Shown here: positions 7,082 through 14,788 of the stretch, in pieces | Layout of the letters: each line of letters starts with the position of its first letter | Numbering within the stretch: position 1 is the first letter of the stretch | From: Kangiella sp. | GTDB taxonomy: Bacteria; Pseudomonadota; Gammaproteobacteria; Enterobacterales; Kangiellaceae | Length of the DNA: 21,890 nt | Assembly: GCA_026195755.1 (NCBI GenBank) | Contig: JAPHRL010000304.1 | Coordinates: forward strand, 1-21,890 | Reading direction: 5' to 3' | Notes under the pieces: generated by a model | Database searches by the model: none | What the model was told of the DNA's origin: nothing | Seen by the model: the letters and a program-made list of their open reading frames with translations, nothing else | Made by a program: the position numbers and the translations under genes

Positions 7082-8434
7082 ATGAAGTTAAAATACTTTT
7101 TAATACCTTTTTTAGTGCTTCCCTTGATCGCATGTAACGATGATGACGACAATGACCCGATTGAAGAGATGATGCCACAGAGCTTCAAGGTTCAAGTTGT
7201 TCATGCCTCCCAAGACTCACCTAATGTTAATGTTTCCGTTAACGGTTCAGAGACTTTGTCAGACGTTACCTATAAACAGGCTTCTTCACGTTTAACCTTA
7301 GATGAAGGTACCTATAGTCTGCAAGTTGACGGCATAACACCAAACGGTAATGCAACTGTCATCGGCCCCCTAGATGTCAACTTTGCACCTGATCAGTTAT
7401 ACACCGTACTGGCGGTCAATCAAACGGCCTCGATTGAACCACTGGTGATTAACCAGGCTGACTTTACCCCCGCTGATGGTGAATTAACGGTACAAGTTAT
7501 CCATGCGGCATCGAATGCGCCAACTGTTGATATTTATTTAACCGCTCCAGGTGCTGACATTTCTGATACTGCACCCACCACAACATTAAGTTTCAAAGAT
7601 ACTTTATCAGCGACTGATATTCCAGCTGGTGATTACCAAATACGTGTTACCCCTACTGGTGACGGTACTGTTGTTTTTGATAGCGGAACTATCAGCTTAC
7701 CTGCCGGAGTATTACTCAATGTTGCAGCCGTAGCTAATACCACAACTGGCGACAGCCCAATCAGTTTGCTCGCTATTACTGATGAGGGTGCAACTGAGAT
7801 CCTCGACGTGAACTCACCGGCTGATTTCCGTGTTTTCCATGTCTCCGCTGATGCCCCAAATGTTGATGTAGTAGTCAATGATGATTTTGCCAATCCAGTA
7901 GTGACTGATTTAGCCTTCCCTGATTTTACGGGTTACCTATCGGTACCAGAAGCGACCTATAATGCTAAAGTTGTTCCAACAGGAGCTAATACACCTGTTG
8001 TAATTGACGCTGATTTAGCACTTGAAGCAGGCGCTTCCTACTCAGTTTTGGCAGTGAATGATTTGGCTAACATTGAGCCATTAGTTTTAGCAGATACTCG
8101 CCGTACTATATCTACCGAAGCACAACTGCGAATAGTCCATGGTTCACCAGCGGCTGGCGCAGTGGATATTTATCTAGTCGCGCCGGGTACTGACGTCAAT
8201 GACGTTGCTCCAACCCTAAGCAACGTTCCATTCAAAGCTGAAACAGGTTACCTGTCAGTAGCCGAAGGTGATTATGATGTAGTGGTTACTCCTACTGGTA
8301 GTAAAACCCCAGCCATAGGTCCCGCTGCAATCAATTTATCTAACGGTGGCATCTACACTATTGTTGCGCGTGACAATGCAGGTGGCGGTGCACCACTGAA
8401 TGTCATTCTTACAGATGACTTTGCCATTCAATAA
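7082..8434 (+). CDS. DUF4397 repeat lipoprotein
   Basis: A 450-residue exported lipoprotein. The signal peptide MKLKYFLIPFLVLPLIAC ends in a lipobox (Cys18), followed by an acidic NDDDDNDP linker. The mature protein consists of about four tandem modules of 85-105 residues: VQVVHASQDSPNVNV, VQVIHAASNAPTVDIYL, FRVFHVSADAPNVDVVV and LRIVHGSPAAGAVDIYL each open one. Later conserved blocks are [GA]TY/GDY, PTG and Y[ST]VLAVND. This is the DUF4397 pattern, a beta-rich extracellular module of unknown function. The start at 7082 has an AGGAGA ribosome site and is preferred over upstream ATGs at 7058 and 7061. The gene is followed by a strong bidirectional terminator. Its composition is acidic, and it is probably surface-exposed or periplasmic. 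Confidence 0.9.
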   Translation: MKLKYFLIPFLVLPLIACNDDDDNDPIEEMMPQSFKVQVVHASQDSPNVNVSVNGSETLSDVTYKQASSRLTLDEGTYSLQVDGITPNGNATVIGPLDVNFAPDQLYTVLAVNQTASIEPLVINQADFTPADGELTVQVIHAASNAPTVDIYLTAPGADISDTAPTTTLSFKDTLSATDIPAGDYQIRVTPTGDGTVVFDSGTISLPAGVLLNVAAVANTTTGDSPISLLAITDEGATEILDVNSPADFRVFHVSADAPNVDVVVNDDFANPVVTDLAFPDFTGYLSVPEATYNAKVVPTGANTPVVIDADLALEAGASYSVLAVNDLANIEPLVLADTRRTISTEAQLRIVHGSPAAGAVDIYLVAPGTDVNDVAPTLSNVPFKAETGYLSVAEGDYDVVVTPTGSKTPAIGPAAINLSNGGIYTIVARDNAGGGAPLNVILTDDFAIQ

Positions 8435-8453
8435 GTCACAACCAGTAGATACA

Positions 8454-8479
8454 AAAAAGGCCTCATCTGAGGCCTTTTT
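8454..8479. terminator. Bidirectional intrinsic terminator between DUF4397 gene and greA
   Basis: A 12-bp perfect stem (8454-8465 with 8468-8479) includes AGGCCTCA/TGAGGCCT; the A-run on the left and T-run on the right form the outer part of the stem and can serve as the U tract on either strand. It lies between two convergent genes, 19 bp from one stop and 16 bp from the other, and should end both transcripts. Confidence 0.92.
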
Positions 8480-8495
8480 CTTTTACTTGAGCTAA

Positions 8496-8978
8496 CTAAA
8501 GATATAAAACCTCAGCAATCTCATATTCAACACTACCTTTTGGCGTTTGAATATTTGCGATATCACCTTCTTCCTTCCCGATCAATCCGCGCGCAATTGG
8601 CGAGTTAATGGAAAGTTTATTTTTCTTAATATCAGCCTCATCGTCACCAACAATTTTGTACTGAACTTCATCAGCATTGTTGTCATCCATATTGATAAGA
8701 ATAACAGTTGAGCCAAAAATAACCTTGCCGTTGTTGCTTATTTTAGTAACGTCGACAATTTGTGAGTTTGACAATTTAGCTTCAATTTCCTGAATACGTC
8801 CTTCAATGAAACCTTGTTGCTCACGCGCCGCATGATATTCCGCATTTTCTTTCAGATCACCATGCTCACGCGCTTCAGCGATGGCCGCAACAACTTGCGG
8901 CCTTTTCACTTTTTTCAGCTCATTTAACTCAGTCTGTAACGCTTCCGCGCCTTCGACTGTCATAGGAACTCGATTCAT
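8496..8978 (-). CDS. greA: Transcription elongation factor GreA
   Basis: 160 residues, the usual GreA length. The N-terminal coiled coil begins RVPMTVEGAEALQTEL and carries the tip HGDLKENAEYHAAREQQ, with the acidic residues Asp41 and Glu44 that coordinate Mg2+ in the RNA polymerase secondary channel. The C-terminal globular FKBP-like domain shows NSPIARGLIGKEEGD. GreA stimulates RNA cleavage by backtracked polymerase. The ATG overlaps the carB stop by 4 bp, so greA is the last gene of a carA-carB-greA operon, a common gammaproteobacterial arrangement. The operon ends in the bidirectional terminator 17 bp downstream. Confidence 0.98.
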   Translation of the reverse strand: MNRVPMTVEGAEALQTELNELKKVKRPQVVAAIAEAREHGDLKENAEYHAAREQQGFIEGRIQEIEAKLSNSQIVDVTKISNNGKVIFGSTVILINMDDNNADEVQYKIVGDDEADIKKNKLSINSPIARGLIGKEEGDIANIQTPKGSVEYEIAEVLYL

Positions 8979-11900
8979 CGCTCATCAACCTGTGTGTGTA
9001 GTTCTTGCACTGAGTAAATCTGGCTACGACCATTCTCCTTCATCGCTGCACAAGATGCCACAGCTCCCGCCAGGGTAGTGGTGTATGGCACTTTATGCTG
9101 CAGAGCGCTACGACGAATTAGGAATGAGTCAGCAATCGCCTGTTTACCTTCAGTGGTATTAATAATGTAATCCACTTCACCGTTTTTAATATAGTCAACA
9201 ATGTGTGGACGACCTTCAAACATCTTGTTGATGCGCTGACATGGAATACCCGCTTCACGAATCGCTCGTGCCGTTCCGCCCGTCGCTAACAACTCAAAAC
9301 CTTGTTCAGCCAATGAACGAGCTACTGCCGCCAGACCATTTCGATCCGCTTCGCGAACGCTGATAATCACTTGCCCGGAATCCGGTACCGCCTGGCCACC
9401 ACCCAGCTTTGCTTTGTAGAAAGCATCACCAAATGTTTTGCCAACCCCCATCGCTTCACCGGTTGATTTCATCTCAGGGCCAAGGATTGGGTCAGAACCC
9501 GGGAACTTGTTGAATGGGAAGACTGGCTCTTTAACAGAGAAGTAGCGCGGAATGATTTCTTTAGTGAAACCTGTCTCAGCCAATGTTTTGCCGGCCATCA
9601 CAGACGCTGCCACTTTCGCCATTGGCGTACCGGTTGCCTTAGATACAAATGGTACCGTACGCGATGCCCGTGGGTTCACTTCAAGAATGAATATTCTCTC
9701 ACCTTGAATGGCGAACTGAGCGTTCATTAAACCGCGAACTTTAAGTTCTTTAGCCATCACCAACATCTGGCGACGCAATTCATCCTGCACTTCTTTGCTC
9801 AGGCTAAATGGAGGAATCGAACAGGCTGAATCACCAGAGTGAACACCCGCTTGCTCAATATGCTCCATGATGCCGCCAATCAGAATATTCTGACCATCAA
9901 AAATAGCATCCACATCGACTTCAATTGCATCATCCAGGAAGCGATCAAGCAATACTGGTGACTCGTTCGAAACGCTCACCGCATCGTTCATGTAGCGACG
10001 CAATTCTTCTTCGTTATAAACGATTTCCATCGCGCGTCCGCCTAGTACGTAAGAAGGACGAACCACTAATGGATAACCAATTTCTTCGGCTAAACGCACA
10101 CCTTCTTCCATGTTACGCGCTGTGCGGTTTGGTGGCTGCAATAAGCCTAAACGGTTAATCGCACGTTGGAAACGCTCACGGTCTTCTGCACGGTCAATTG
10201 CATCCGGTGACGTACCAATAATTGGTACCCCAGCAGCTTCCAGATCACGCGCCAGTTTCAATGGTGTCTGACCACCATAATGAACAATCACGCCTTTCGG
10301 CTTTTCAATATCGACAATCGCCAACACATCTTCGAGTGTTAATGGCTCGAAATACAGGCGATCGGAGGTATCGTAATCAGTCGAAACCGTCTCTGGGTTA
10401 CAGTTAACCATGATGGTTTCGTAACCATCTTCACGCATCGCAAAGGCCGCATGAACACAGCAGTAGTCAAACTCAATACCTTGACCGATACGGTTTGGAC
10501 CACCACCTAAAATCATGATCTTGTCGCGGTCAGTCGGATTCGCTTCGCACTCTTCTTCATAGGTTGAGTACATATACGCCGTGCTGGTAGCGAACTCTGC
10601 CGCACAGGTATCTACTCGCTTGAATACTGGAAGCACACCAAGCTCTTTACGCAGTTTACGAATTTCTTTTTCGCTAGAGGCAAAGATATCGGCCAATCTT
10701 TGATCCGAAAAACCTTTGCGCTTAATGTGGCGCATCAGAATTTCGTTCAAATCTGAGAAAGATTTACCTTTTAAGTTTTCTTCGATTTGGATGATTTCTT
10801 GAATTTGAATCAAGAACCATTTATCAATTCCAGTCAATTCAAACACTTCATCCAATGACCAACCTTTACGGAAGGCATCGCCGATGTACCAGATACGATC
10901 TGAGCCTGGAACACGCAGGTTCTGGCGCAGGGTATCAACCCAGTTGTCGTCATCATCGGCCAGCTTTGGTTCGAAGCCAGAAGAACCGACTTCCAGGCCA
11001 CGCATTGCTTTATGCAATGATTCCTGGAAGTTACGGCCTATAGCCATCACCTCACCCACCGATTTCATCTGGGTAGTTAAGGTTTTATCAACATTCGGGA
11101 ATTTTTCAAAGTTGAAGCGAGGAATTTTGGTGACTACATAGTCAATGCTTGGCTCAAACGAGGCAGGTGTTTTACCGCCGGTAATTTCGTTTTGAAGTTC
11201 GTCCAAGGTATAACCAACCGCCAGTTTCGCTGCCACTTTTGCAATCGGGAAGCCGGTTGCCTTAGAGGCCAGCGCTGATGAACGTGATACACGCGGGTTC
11301 ATTTCAATAATGGTCATGCGACCATTTTCAGGATTAATCGCAAACTGAACGTTTGAACCACCGGTTTCAACACCAATCTCACGCAATACCGCAAGCGATG
11401 CATTACGCATGCGCTGATATTCTTTATCGGTCAGAGTTTGCGCTGGTGCAACCGTAATCGAGTCACCAGTATGCACGCCCATCGGGTCGAAGTTTTCGAT
11501 AGAACAGATAATGATGCAGTTGTCGTTCTTATCACGAACAACCTCCATCTCATACTCTTTCCAACCGATTAATGATTCATCAATCAACAACTCATTAGTT
11601 GGCGACAAATCCAATCCGCGCAAACAGATTTCTTCAAATTCTTCTTTATTGTAAGCGATACCACCACCGGTACCACCCATGGTAAAGGAAGGACGGATAA
11701 TACAAGGGAAGCCGACTTCTTTTTGGACCTTCCAGGCATCTTCAAGGCTGTGTGCAACCTGCTGACGCGGCTGGTCAAGACCAATTTTTGACATCGCTTT
11801 AGCAAATAACTCACGGTCTTCTGCTTTGTCGATAGCTTCGCGAGTCGCGCCAATCATTTCCACGCCGTGGATTTCTAAAACGCCACGTGAGGCCAGATCA

Positions 11901-12199
11901 AGCGCACAGTTCAATGCAGTCTGACCACCCATGGTGGGTAGAATCGCGTCTGGCTTTTCCTTTTCGATAATTTTCGCAACCACTTCCCACTGAATCGGCT
12001 CGATGTAGGTCACATCTGCCATATTAGGGTCAGTCATAATAGTTGCCGGGTTAGAGTTCACCAGAATGACTCGGAAACCCTCTTCACGCAAAGCCTTACA
12101 GGCCTGAGCGCCGGAATAGTCGAATTCGCAGGCCTGACCAATAATGATTGGGCCAGCGCCTAAAATCAGAATACTCTTTATATCAGTACGTTTTGGCAT
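8975..12199 (-). CDS. carB: Carbamoyl-phosphate synthase large subunit
   Basis: 1074 residues, matching the length of the E. coli enzyme. Both halves carry the pre-ATP-grasp motif: SILILGAGPIIIGQACEFDYSG at the N-terminus and KIMILGGGPNRIGQGIEFDY in the second half. Each is followed by an ATP-grasp domain with IEMNPRVSRSSALASKATG and LEVNPRASRTVPFVSKATG. The last 140 residues (from VIISVREADR) form the methylglyoxal-synthase-like allosteric domain with LATGGTA. The enzyme makes carbamoyl phosphate from bicarbonate, ammonia delivered by CarA, and two ATP, for pyrimidine and arginine synthesis. It lies 14 bp after carA and overlaps greA by 4 bp. No frame disruption is visible. Confidence 0.98.
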   Translation of the reverse strand: MPKRTDIKSILILGAGPIIIGQACEFDYSGAQACKALREEGFRVILVNSNPATIMTDPNMADVTYIEPIQWEVVAKIIEKEKPDAILPTMGGQTALNCALDLASRGVLEIHGVEMIGATREAIDKAEDRELFAKAMSKIGLDQPRQQVAHSLEDAWKVQKEVGFPCIIRPSFTMGGTGGGIAYNKEEFEEICLRGLDLSPTNELLIDESLIGWKEYEMEVVRDKNDNCIIICSIENFDPMGVHTGDSITVAPAQTLTDKEYQRMRNASLAVLREIGVETGGSNVQFAINPENGRMTIIEMNPRVSRSSALASKATGFPIAKVAAKLAVGYTLDELQNEITGGKTPASFEPSIDYVVTKIPRFNFEKFPNVDKTLTTQMKSVGEVMAIGRNFQESLHKAMRGLEVGSSGFEPKLADDDDNWVDTLRQNLRVPGSDRIWYIGDAFRKGWSLDEVFELTGIDKWFLIQIQEIIQIEENLKGKSFSDLNEILMRHIKRKGFSDQRLADIFASSEKEIRKLRKELGVLPVFKRVDTCAAEFATSTAYMYSTYEEECEANPTDRDKIMILGGGPNRIGQGIEFDYCCVHAAFAMREDGYETIMVNCNPETVSTDYDTSDRLYFEPLTLEDVLAIVDIEKPKGVIVHYGGQTPLKLARDLEAAGVPIIGTSPDAIDRAEDRERFQRAINRLGLLQPPNRTARNMEEGVRLAEEIGYPLVVRPSYVLGGRAMEIVYNEEELRRYMNDAVSVSNESPVLLDRFLDDAIEVDVDAIFDGQNILIGGIMEHIEQAGVHSGDSACSIPPFSLSKEVQDELRRQMLVMAKELKVRGLMNAQFAIQGERIFILEVNPRASRTVPFVSKATGTPMAKVAASVMAGKTLAETGFTKEIIPRYFSVKEPVFPFNKFPGSDPILGPEMKSTGEAMGVGKTFGDAFYKAKLGGGQAVPDSGQVIISVREADRNGLAAVARSLAEQGFELLATGGTARAIREAGIPCQRINKMFEGRPHIVDYIKNGEVDYIINTTEGKQAIADSFLIRRSALQHKVPYTTTLAGAVASCAAMKENGRSQIYSVQELHTQVDER

Positions 12200-12213
12200 G
12201 TCTCAATCGTCTC

Positions 12214-13380
12214 CTAAGCTTTGTGTTGTTCCATCAATTCAATGAAGTGGTCGAACAATGGTGCAGCATCGTGTGGACCGGGACTTGCTTCAGGGTGACC
12301 CTGGAAGCTAAACGCAGGTTTATCCGTACGTTTGATACCCTGTAGGGTGCCATCGAATAGGGAACGATGAGTTGCTTTTAAATTATCCGGTAACGATTTC
12401 TCGTCTGCCGCAAAGCCGTGGTTCTGGCTGGTAATCATTACCGTGCCATCGGCTACGTCTTGCACAGGATGGTTGGCGCCGTGGTGGCCAAACTTCATCT
12501 TCGCCGTCTTGCCGCCGCTGGCCAAAGCCAACAACTGATGACCAAGACAGATACCGAATACTGGAATATTGGTTTCTAGAACTTCTTGAATCGCTTTAAT
12601 GGCGTAATCGCATGGCTCCGGATCGCCTGGGCCATTGGATAGGAAAACACCATCAGGATTCATCGCCAGAACTTCGCTGGCAGGGGTCTGTGCTGGCACA
12701 ACCGTTAAGTCACAACCGCGCTCAACCAGCATTCTCAAGATATTGTGTTTAGCGCCAAAATCGTAAGCAACGACTTTGAACTTTGCTTCTTTGAGTTTGC
12801 CGTAGCCTTCTTCTAAAGACCAGGTGCTGTCTTGCCATTGGTAGCTTTCCTTGGTGGAAACGACTTTAGCTAAGTCCATTCCTTTCAAGCCTGGGAATTC
12901 TTTAGCCAGCTCTAATGCTTTATCCGCATCCGGCGCTTCACCTGCAATGATACAACCACTCAAAGCACCTTTGTCACGCAAGATTCTGGTTAAGCGACGC
13001 GTATCAATATCAGCAATGGCAACTTTTTTATGACGCTTTAAATAGTCTGATAAAGACTCTTCGCTGCGATAATTGCTGTGTAATAAAGGAAGGTCTCGGA
13101 TAATTAATGCTTCAGCCCAAATATTGGTCGATTCAACATCTTCGGAATTGGCACCGGTGTTACCGATGTGGGGATAAGTGAGGGTTACCATCTGCTTAGC
13201 GTAGGAAGGGTCAGTCAAAATCTCCTGATATCCTGTCATGGCGGTATTAAAAACCACCTCGCCTACTGCATGTCCTTCGTAACCGATTGAAACTCCATGG
13301 AAAACACTACCATCTTCAAGAACTAAAATGGCGGGCTGCTGGGCGGGTCTTAGCAGCTGTTGAGACTCTTGTTCTAACAA
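12214..13380 (-). CDS. carA: Carbamoyl-phosphate synthase small (glutaminase) subunit
   Basis: About 388 residues. The N-terminal domain starts PAILVLEDGSVFHGVSIG and contains TAMTGYQEILTDPSY. The C-terminal class I glutaminase shows GVFLSNGPGDPEPCDYAI, the nucleophile in FGICLGHQLLALASGGKT, and the His-Glu pair in FQGHPEASPGPHD. It hydrolyses glutamine and channels ammonia to CarB. I chose a TTG start at 13378-13380 because a GGAGG (13386-13390) sits 5 nt before it. The in-frame ATG at 13390-13392 overlaps that ribosome site and has no SD of its own, and a TTG at 13405-13407 is also in frame. These alternatives add only 4 or 9 residues. The neighbours carB and greA follow in one operon with a strong promoter upstream. 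Confidence 0.96.
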   Translation of the reverse strand: MLEQESQQLLRPAQQPAILVLEDGSVFHGVSIGYEGHAVGEVVFNTAMTGYQEILTDPSYAKQMVTLTYPHIGNTGANSEDVESTNIWAEALIIRDLPLLHSNYRSEESLSDYLKRHKKVAIADIDTRRLTRILRDKGALSGCIIAGEAPDADKALELAKEFPGLKGMDLAKVVSTKESYQWQDSTWSLEEGYGKLKEAKFKVVAYDFGAKHNILRMLVERGCDLTVVPAQTPASEVLAMNPDGVFLSNGPGDPEPCDYAIKAIQEVLETNIPVFGICLGHQLLALASGGKTAKMKFGHHGANHPVQDVADGTVMITSQNHGFAADEKSLPDNLKATHRSLFDGTLQGIKRTDKPAFSFQGHPEASPGPHDAAPLFDHFIELMEQHKA

Positions 13381-13405
13381 AGAAACCTCCATTTTTTTTA
13401 GGCGC

Positions 13406-13434
13406 AAAAAATTTGGGCTCAGAAATATGAGTCC
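13406..13434 (-). promoter_or_regulatory. Attenuator-like hairpin with U tract in carA leader
   Basis: On the minus strand GGACTCA (13428-13434) can pair with TGAGCCC (13415-13421) around a 6-nt loop with one mismatch, followed three bases later by six T (13406-13411). This lies about 16 nt before the carA ribosome site. It looks like a weak intrinsic terminator within the leader. A second small hairpin, GAATTTgccaAAATTC, occupies 13455-13470. Control by pyrimidine or arginine supply is plausible for carAB but is not shown by sequence. Confidence 0.45.
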
Positions 13435-13475
13435 AGCAAATTGTTCACTTAGTGGAATTTTGGCAAATTCTGCGC

Positions 13476-13504
13476 ATTATAATGGAAATGGCTTTTGATG
13501 TCTA
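13476..13504 (-). promoter_or_regulatory. Sigma-70 promoter of carA-carB-greA
   Basis: On the minus strand a -35 box TAGACA (13499-13504, five of six consensus bases) is followed after exactly 17 bp by a perfect TATAAT (13476-13481). The predicted start is near 13469, giving a leader of about 90 nt to carA. Confidence 0.85.
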
Positions 13505-13583
13505 TTTAAGCAGGGCTTGCTAATGAGATGAAGAGCTACGGCACCCTTCAGTCTAATGGTTATGATCAGTGTTTGTGACCCAG

Positions 13584-13610
13584 AAAAGAAAAAGGGCGGA
13601 TAAACCGCCC
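13584..13610 (-). terminator. Intrinsic terminator of the candidate small RNA
   Basis: GGGCGG (13594-13599) pairs with CCGCCC (13605-13610) around ATAAA. Reading the minus strand, the hairpin is followed by TTTTTCTTTT (13593-13584), a strong termination signal for transcription from the dapB side. It also insulates the carA promoter. Confidence 0.9.
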
Positions 13611-13765
13611 ATTTTCAATTGGCCTCATGCCCCTTAGGTGCTCCCTGCTACTTCCTTGTGTCACCATGTCCTTCGGTTAGATTTCCTTACGTGCGTCCCT
13701 TGCACACTTGTTAATCTACTCTTTTTTTTGCTAATAACAACAAGGCCTGACATAACGCCAGGCCT
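13587..13765 (-). ncRNA. Candidate CsrB/RsmY/RsmZ-type CsrA-sequestering small RNA
   Basis: The predicted transcript is about 175-180 nt. It begins with a stem-loop (AGGCCTG, loop, CAGGCCT) and ends in a GC-rich terminator. Between these are five ANGGA motifs on the minus strand, complementary to plus positions 13696-13700, 13684-13688, 13669-13673, 13653-13657 and 13642-13646: AGGGA, AAGGA, AAGGA, AAGGA, AGGGA. Several fall in predicted loops: GUGUG-CAAGGGA-CGCAC, enclosed by a 6-bp stem UAGAUU/AAUCUA, and ACC-GAAGGACAU-GGU. Repeated GGA in loops is the binding pattern of CsrA/RsmA. Family knowledge: such RNAs titrate CsrA and are switched on by the GacS/GacA (BarA/UvrY) system. A matching upstream site is present. 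The region has no convincing reading frame. Exact ends are predicted, not measured. Confidence 0.78.
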
Positions 13766-13771
13766 GCATAA

Positions 13772-13799
13772 AATATAAAACCCCTTATAAATCAATCAA
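13772..13799 (-). promoter_or_regulatory. Predicted sigma-70 promoter of the small RNA
   Basis: On the minus strand TTGATT (13794-13799) and TATATT (13772-13777, five of six consensus bases) are separated by 16 bp. The expected transcription start is near 13765, exactly at the base of the AGGCCTG/CAGGCCT stem-loop. Confidence 0.6.
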
Positions 13800-13865
13800 C
13801 TAGCTAAAATCTGTAGCGGAAAAAGCATATTATCTGACTGATTTCACGGCTCTAGACTACAGATC

Positions 13866-13883
13866 CTTGCGAGATCTCTTACA
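13866..13883. promoter_or_regulatory. GacA/UvrY-like upstream activating palindrome
   Basis: The plus-strand 18-mer CTTGCGAGATCTCTTACA agrees at 15 of 18 positions with the E. coli csrB UvrY site as I recall it (TGTGAGAGATCTCTTACA), and contains one perfect CTTACA half of the GacA box TGTAAG-N6-CTTACA. It lies about 100-120 bp upstream of the predicted small-RNA start. A degenerate second copy, sharing GATCTC..ACAAGCA, lies 23 bp further upstream (13896-13910). Confidence 0.6.
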
Positions 13884-13949
13884 AGCACCATGGTCGATCT
13901 CGCACAAGCAATGCACATCTGGTTGAGCGTTTTTTGAACAATGCAGTTT

Positions 13950-14756
13950 TTAGGAGTTCTTGAGCCCTAAAACATCCTGCATATCATACATTCCAGCAGG
14001 TTTTCCCAACAGCCATTTAGCAGCTTCAATTGCTCCCTGCGCAAAACATTCCCTTGTTTGTGCTTCATGGCGTAGCGTGACCAGCTCACCATTTAAAGCA
14101 AACACTACTTCGTGAGTGCCGACTATGTCGCCCGCGCGCATTACTGAAAAACCAATGGCTCCAGACTCTCGCTCGCCAACTCCGTGACGCGCCCATTCAG
14201 CCACCTCATTCAAATCATACCCCTGAGTATCTGCCACAGCTTCGCCTAACGCCAGGGCTGTCCCTGATGGTGAGTCTTTCTTATATTTATGGTGAGCTTC
14301 GAAAATCTCGATGTCCGCTTTATCGCCGAGTAACTTGGTTGCTTGCTTGACCAGGGCCAACAAACTGTTGACGCCCAGACTATAGTTAGCGGCAAACACA
14401 ATCGGAATCGATTGTGCAGCTTCACTAATTTTTCCCTTCTGCTCGTCGCTAAAGCCTGTAGTGCCTATTACAACCGGTGAGTTAGCACTTACCGCATGAG
14501 CCAAAGTTTCAATGGAATGATCCGGTAAACTAAAATCAATCAGAACCTTTCGCTCATTCAACGTGACCGATAAATCATCGCCCACAAAGACACCTTGCGG
14601 TTCCATACCCACCAGATAGCCAATATCCGTACCCAATTTTTTATGTTGCTCACGCGCCATGGCGCCGACAATTTCAACCTGGTTATCGTTAATAGCGACT
14701 TTCAGTAATTCCTGTCCCATTCGTCCGGTGCAGGCATTAATTACAATTGGAGTCAT
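13950..14756 (-). CDS. dapB: 4-hydroxy-tetrahydrodipicolinate reductase
   Basis: 268 residues, the standard DapB length. The NAD(P)H-binding start IVINACTGRMGQEL (residues 4-17), VLIDFSLPDHSIE (71-83), VVIGTTGFS (95-103), the catalytic EAHHKYKKDSPSGTAL (153-168) and HEVVFALNGELVTLRHEAQTR identify the enzyme. It reduces the cyclic dihydrodipicolinate intermediate in lysine and diaminopimelate synthesis, feeding peptidoglycan. In many gammaproteobacteria dapB lies between dnaJ and carA. Here carA follows only after a 540-bp stretch with the candidate small RNA, and dnaJ is displaced about 6.8 kb upstream. An AGGA lies about 10 nt before the ATG. No independent terminator is visible before the small-RNA control region. 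Confidence 0.97.
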   Translation of the reverse strand: MTPIVINACTGRMGQELLKVAINDNQVEIVGAMAREQHKKLGTDIGYLVGMEPQGVFVGDDLSVTLNERKVLIDFSLPDHSIETLAHAVSANSPVVIGTTGFSDEQKGKISEAAQSIPIVFAANYSLGVNSLLALVKQATKLLGDKADIEIFEAHHKYKKDSPSGTALALGEAVADTQGYDLNEVAEWARHGVGERESGAIGFSVMRAGDIVGTHEVVFALNGELVTLRHEAQTRECFAQGAIEAAKWLLGKPAGMYDMQDVLGLKNS

Positions 14757-14788
14757 TTACAAGTTGTCCTATACATTCGTTCATTCTG

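Noticed and set aside
9925..11141. Several open frames on the plus strand opposite carB
   Set aside because: They are shadows of a highly conserved gene, lack ribosome sites and show no recognisable domain.
13896..13910. Second full GacA/UvrY box
   Set aside because: Only about 11 of 18 positions agree with the recalled site, so it is treated as a degenerate half-site and not as an independent feature.
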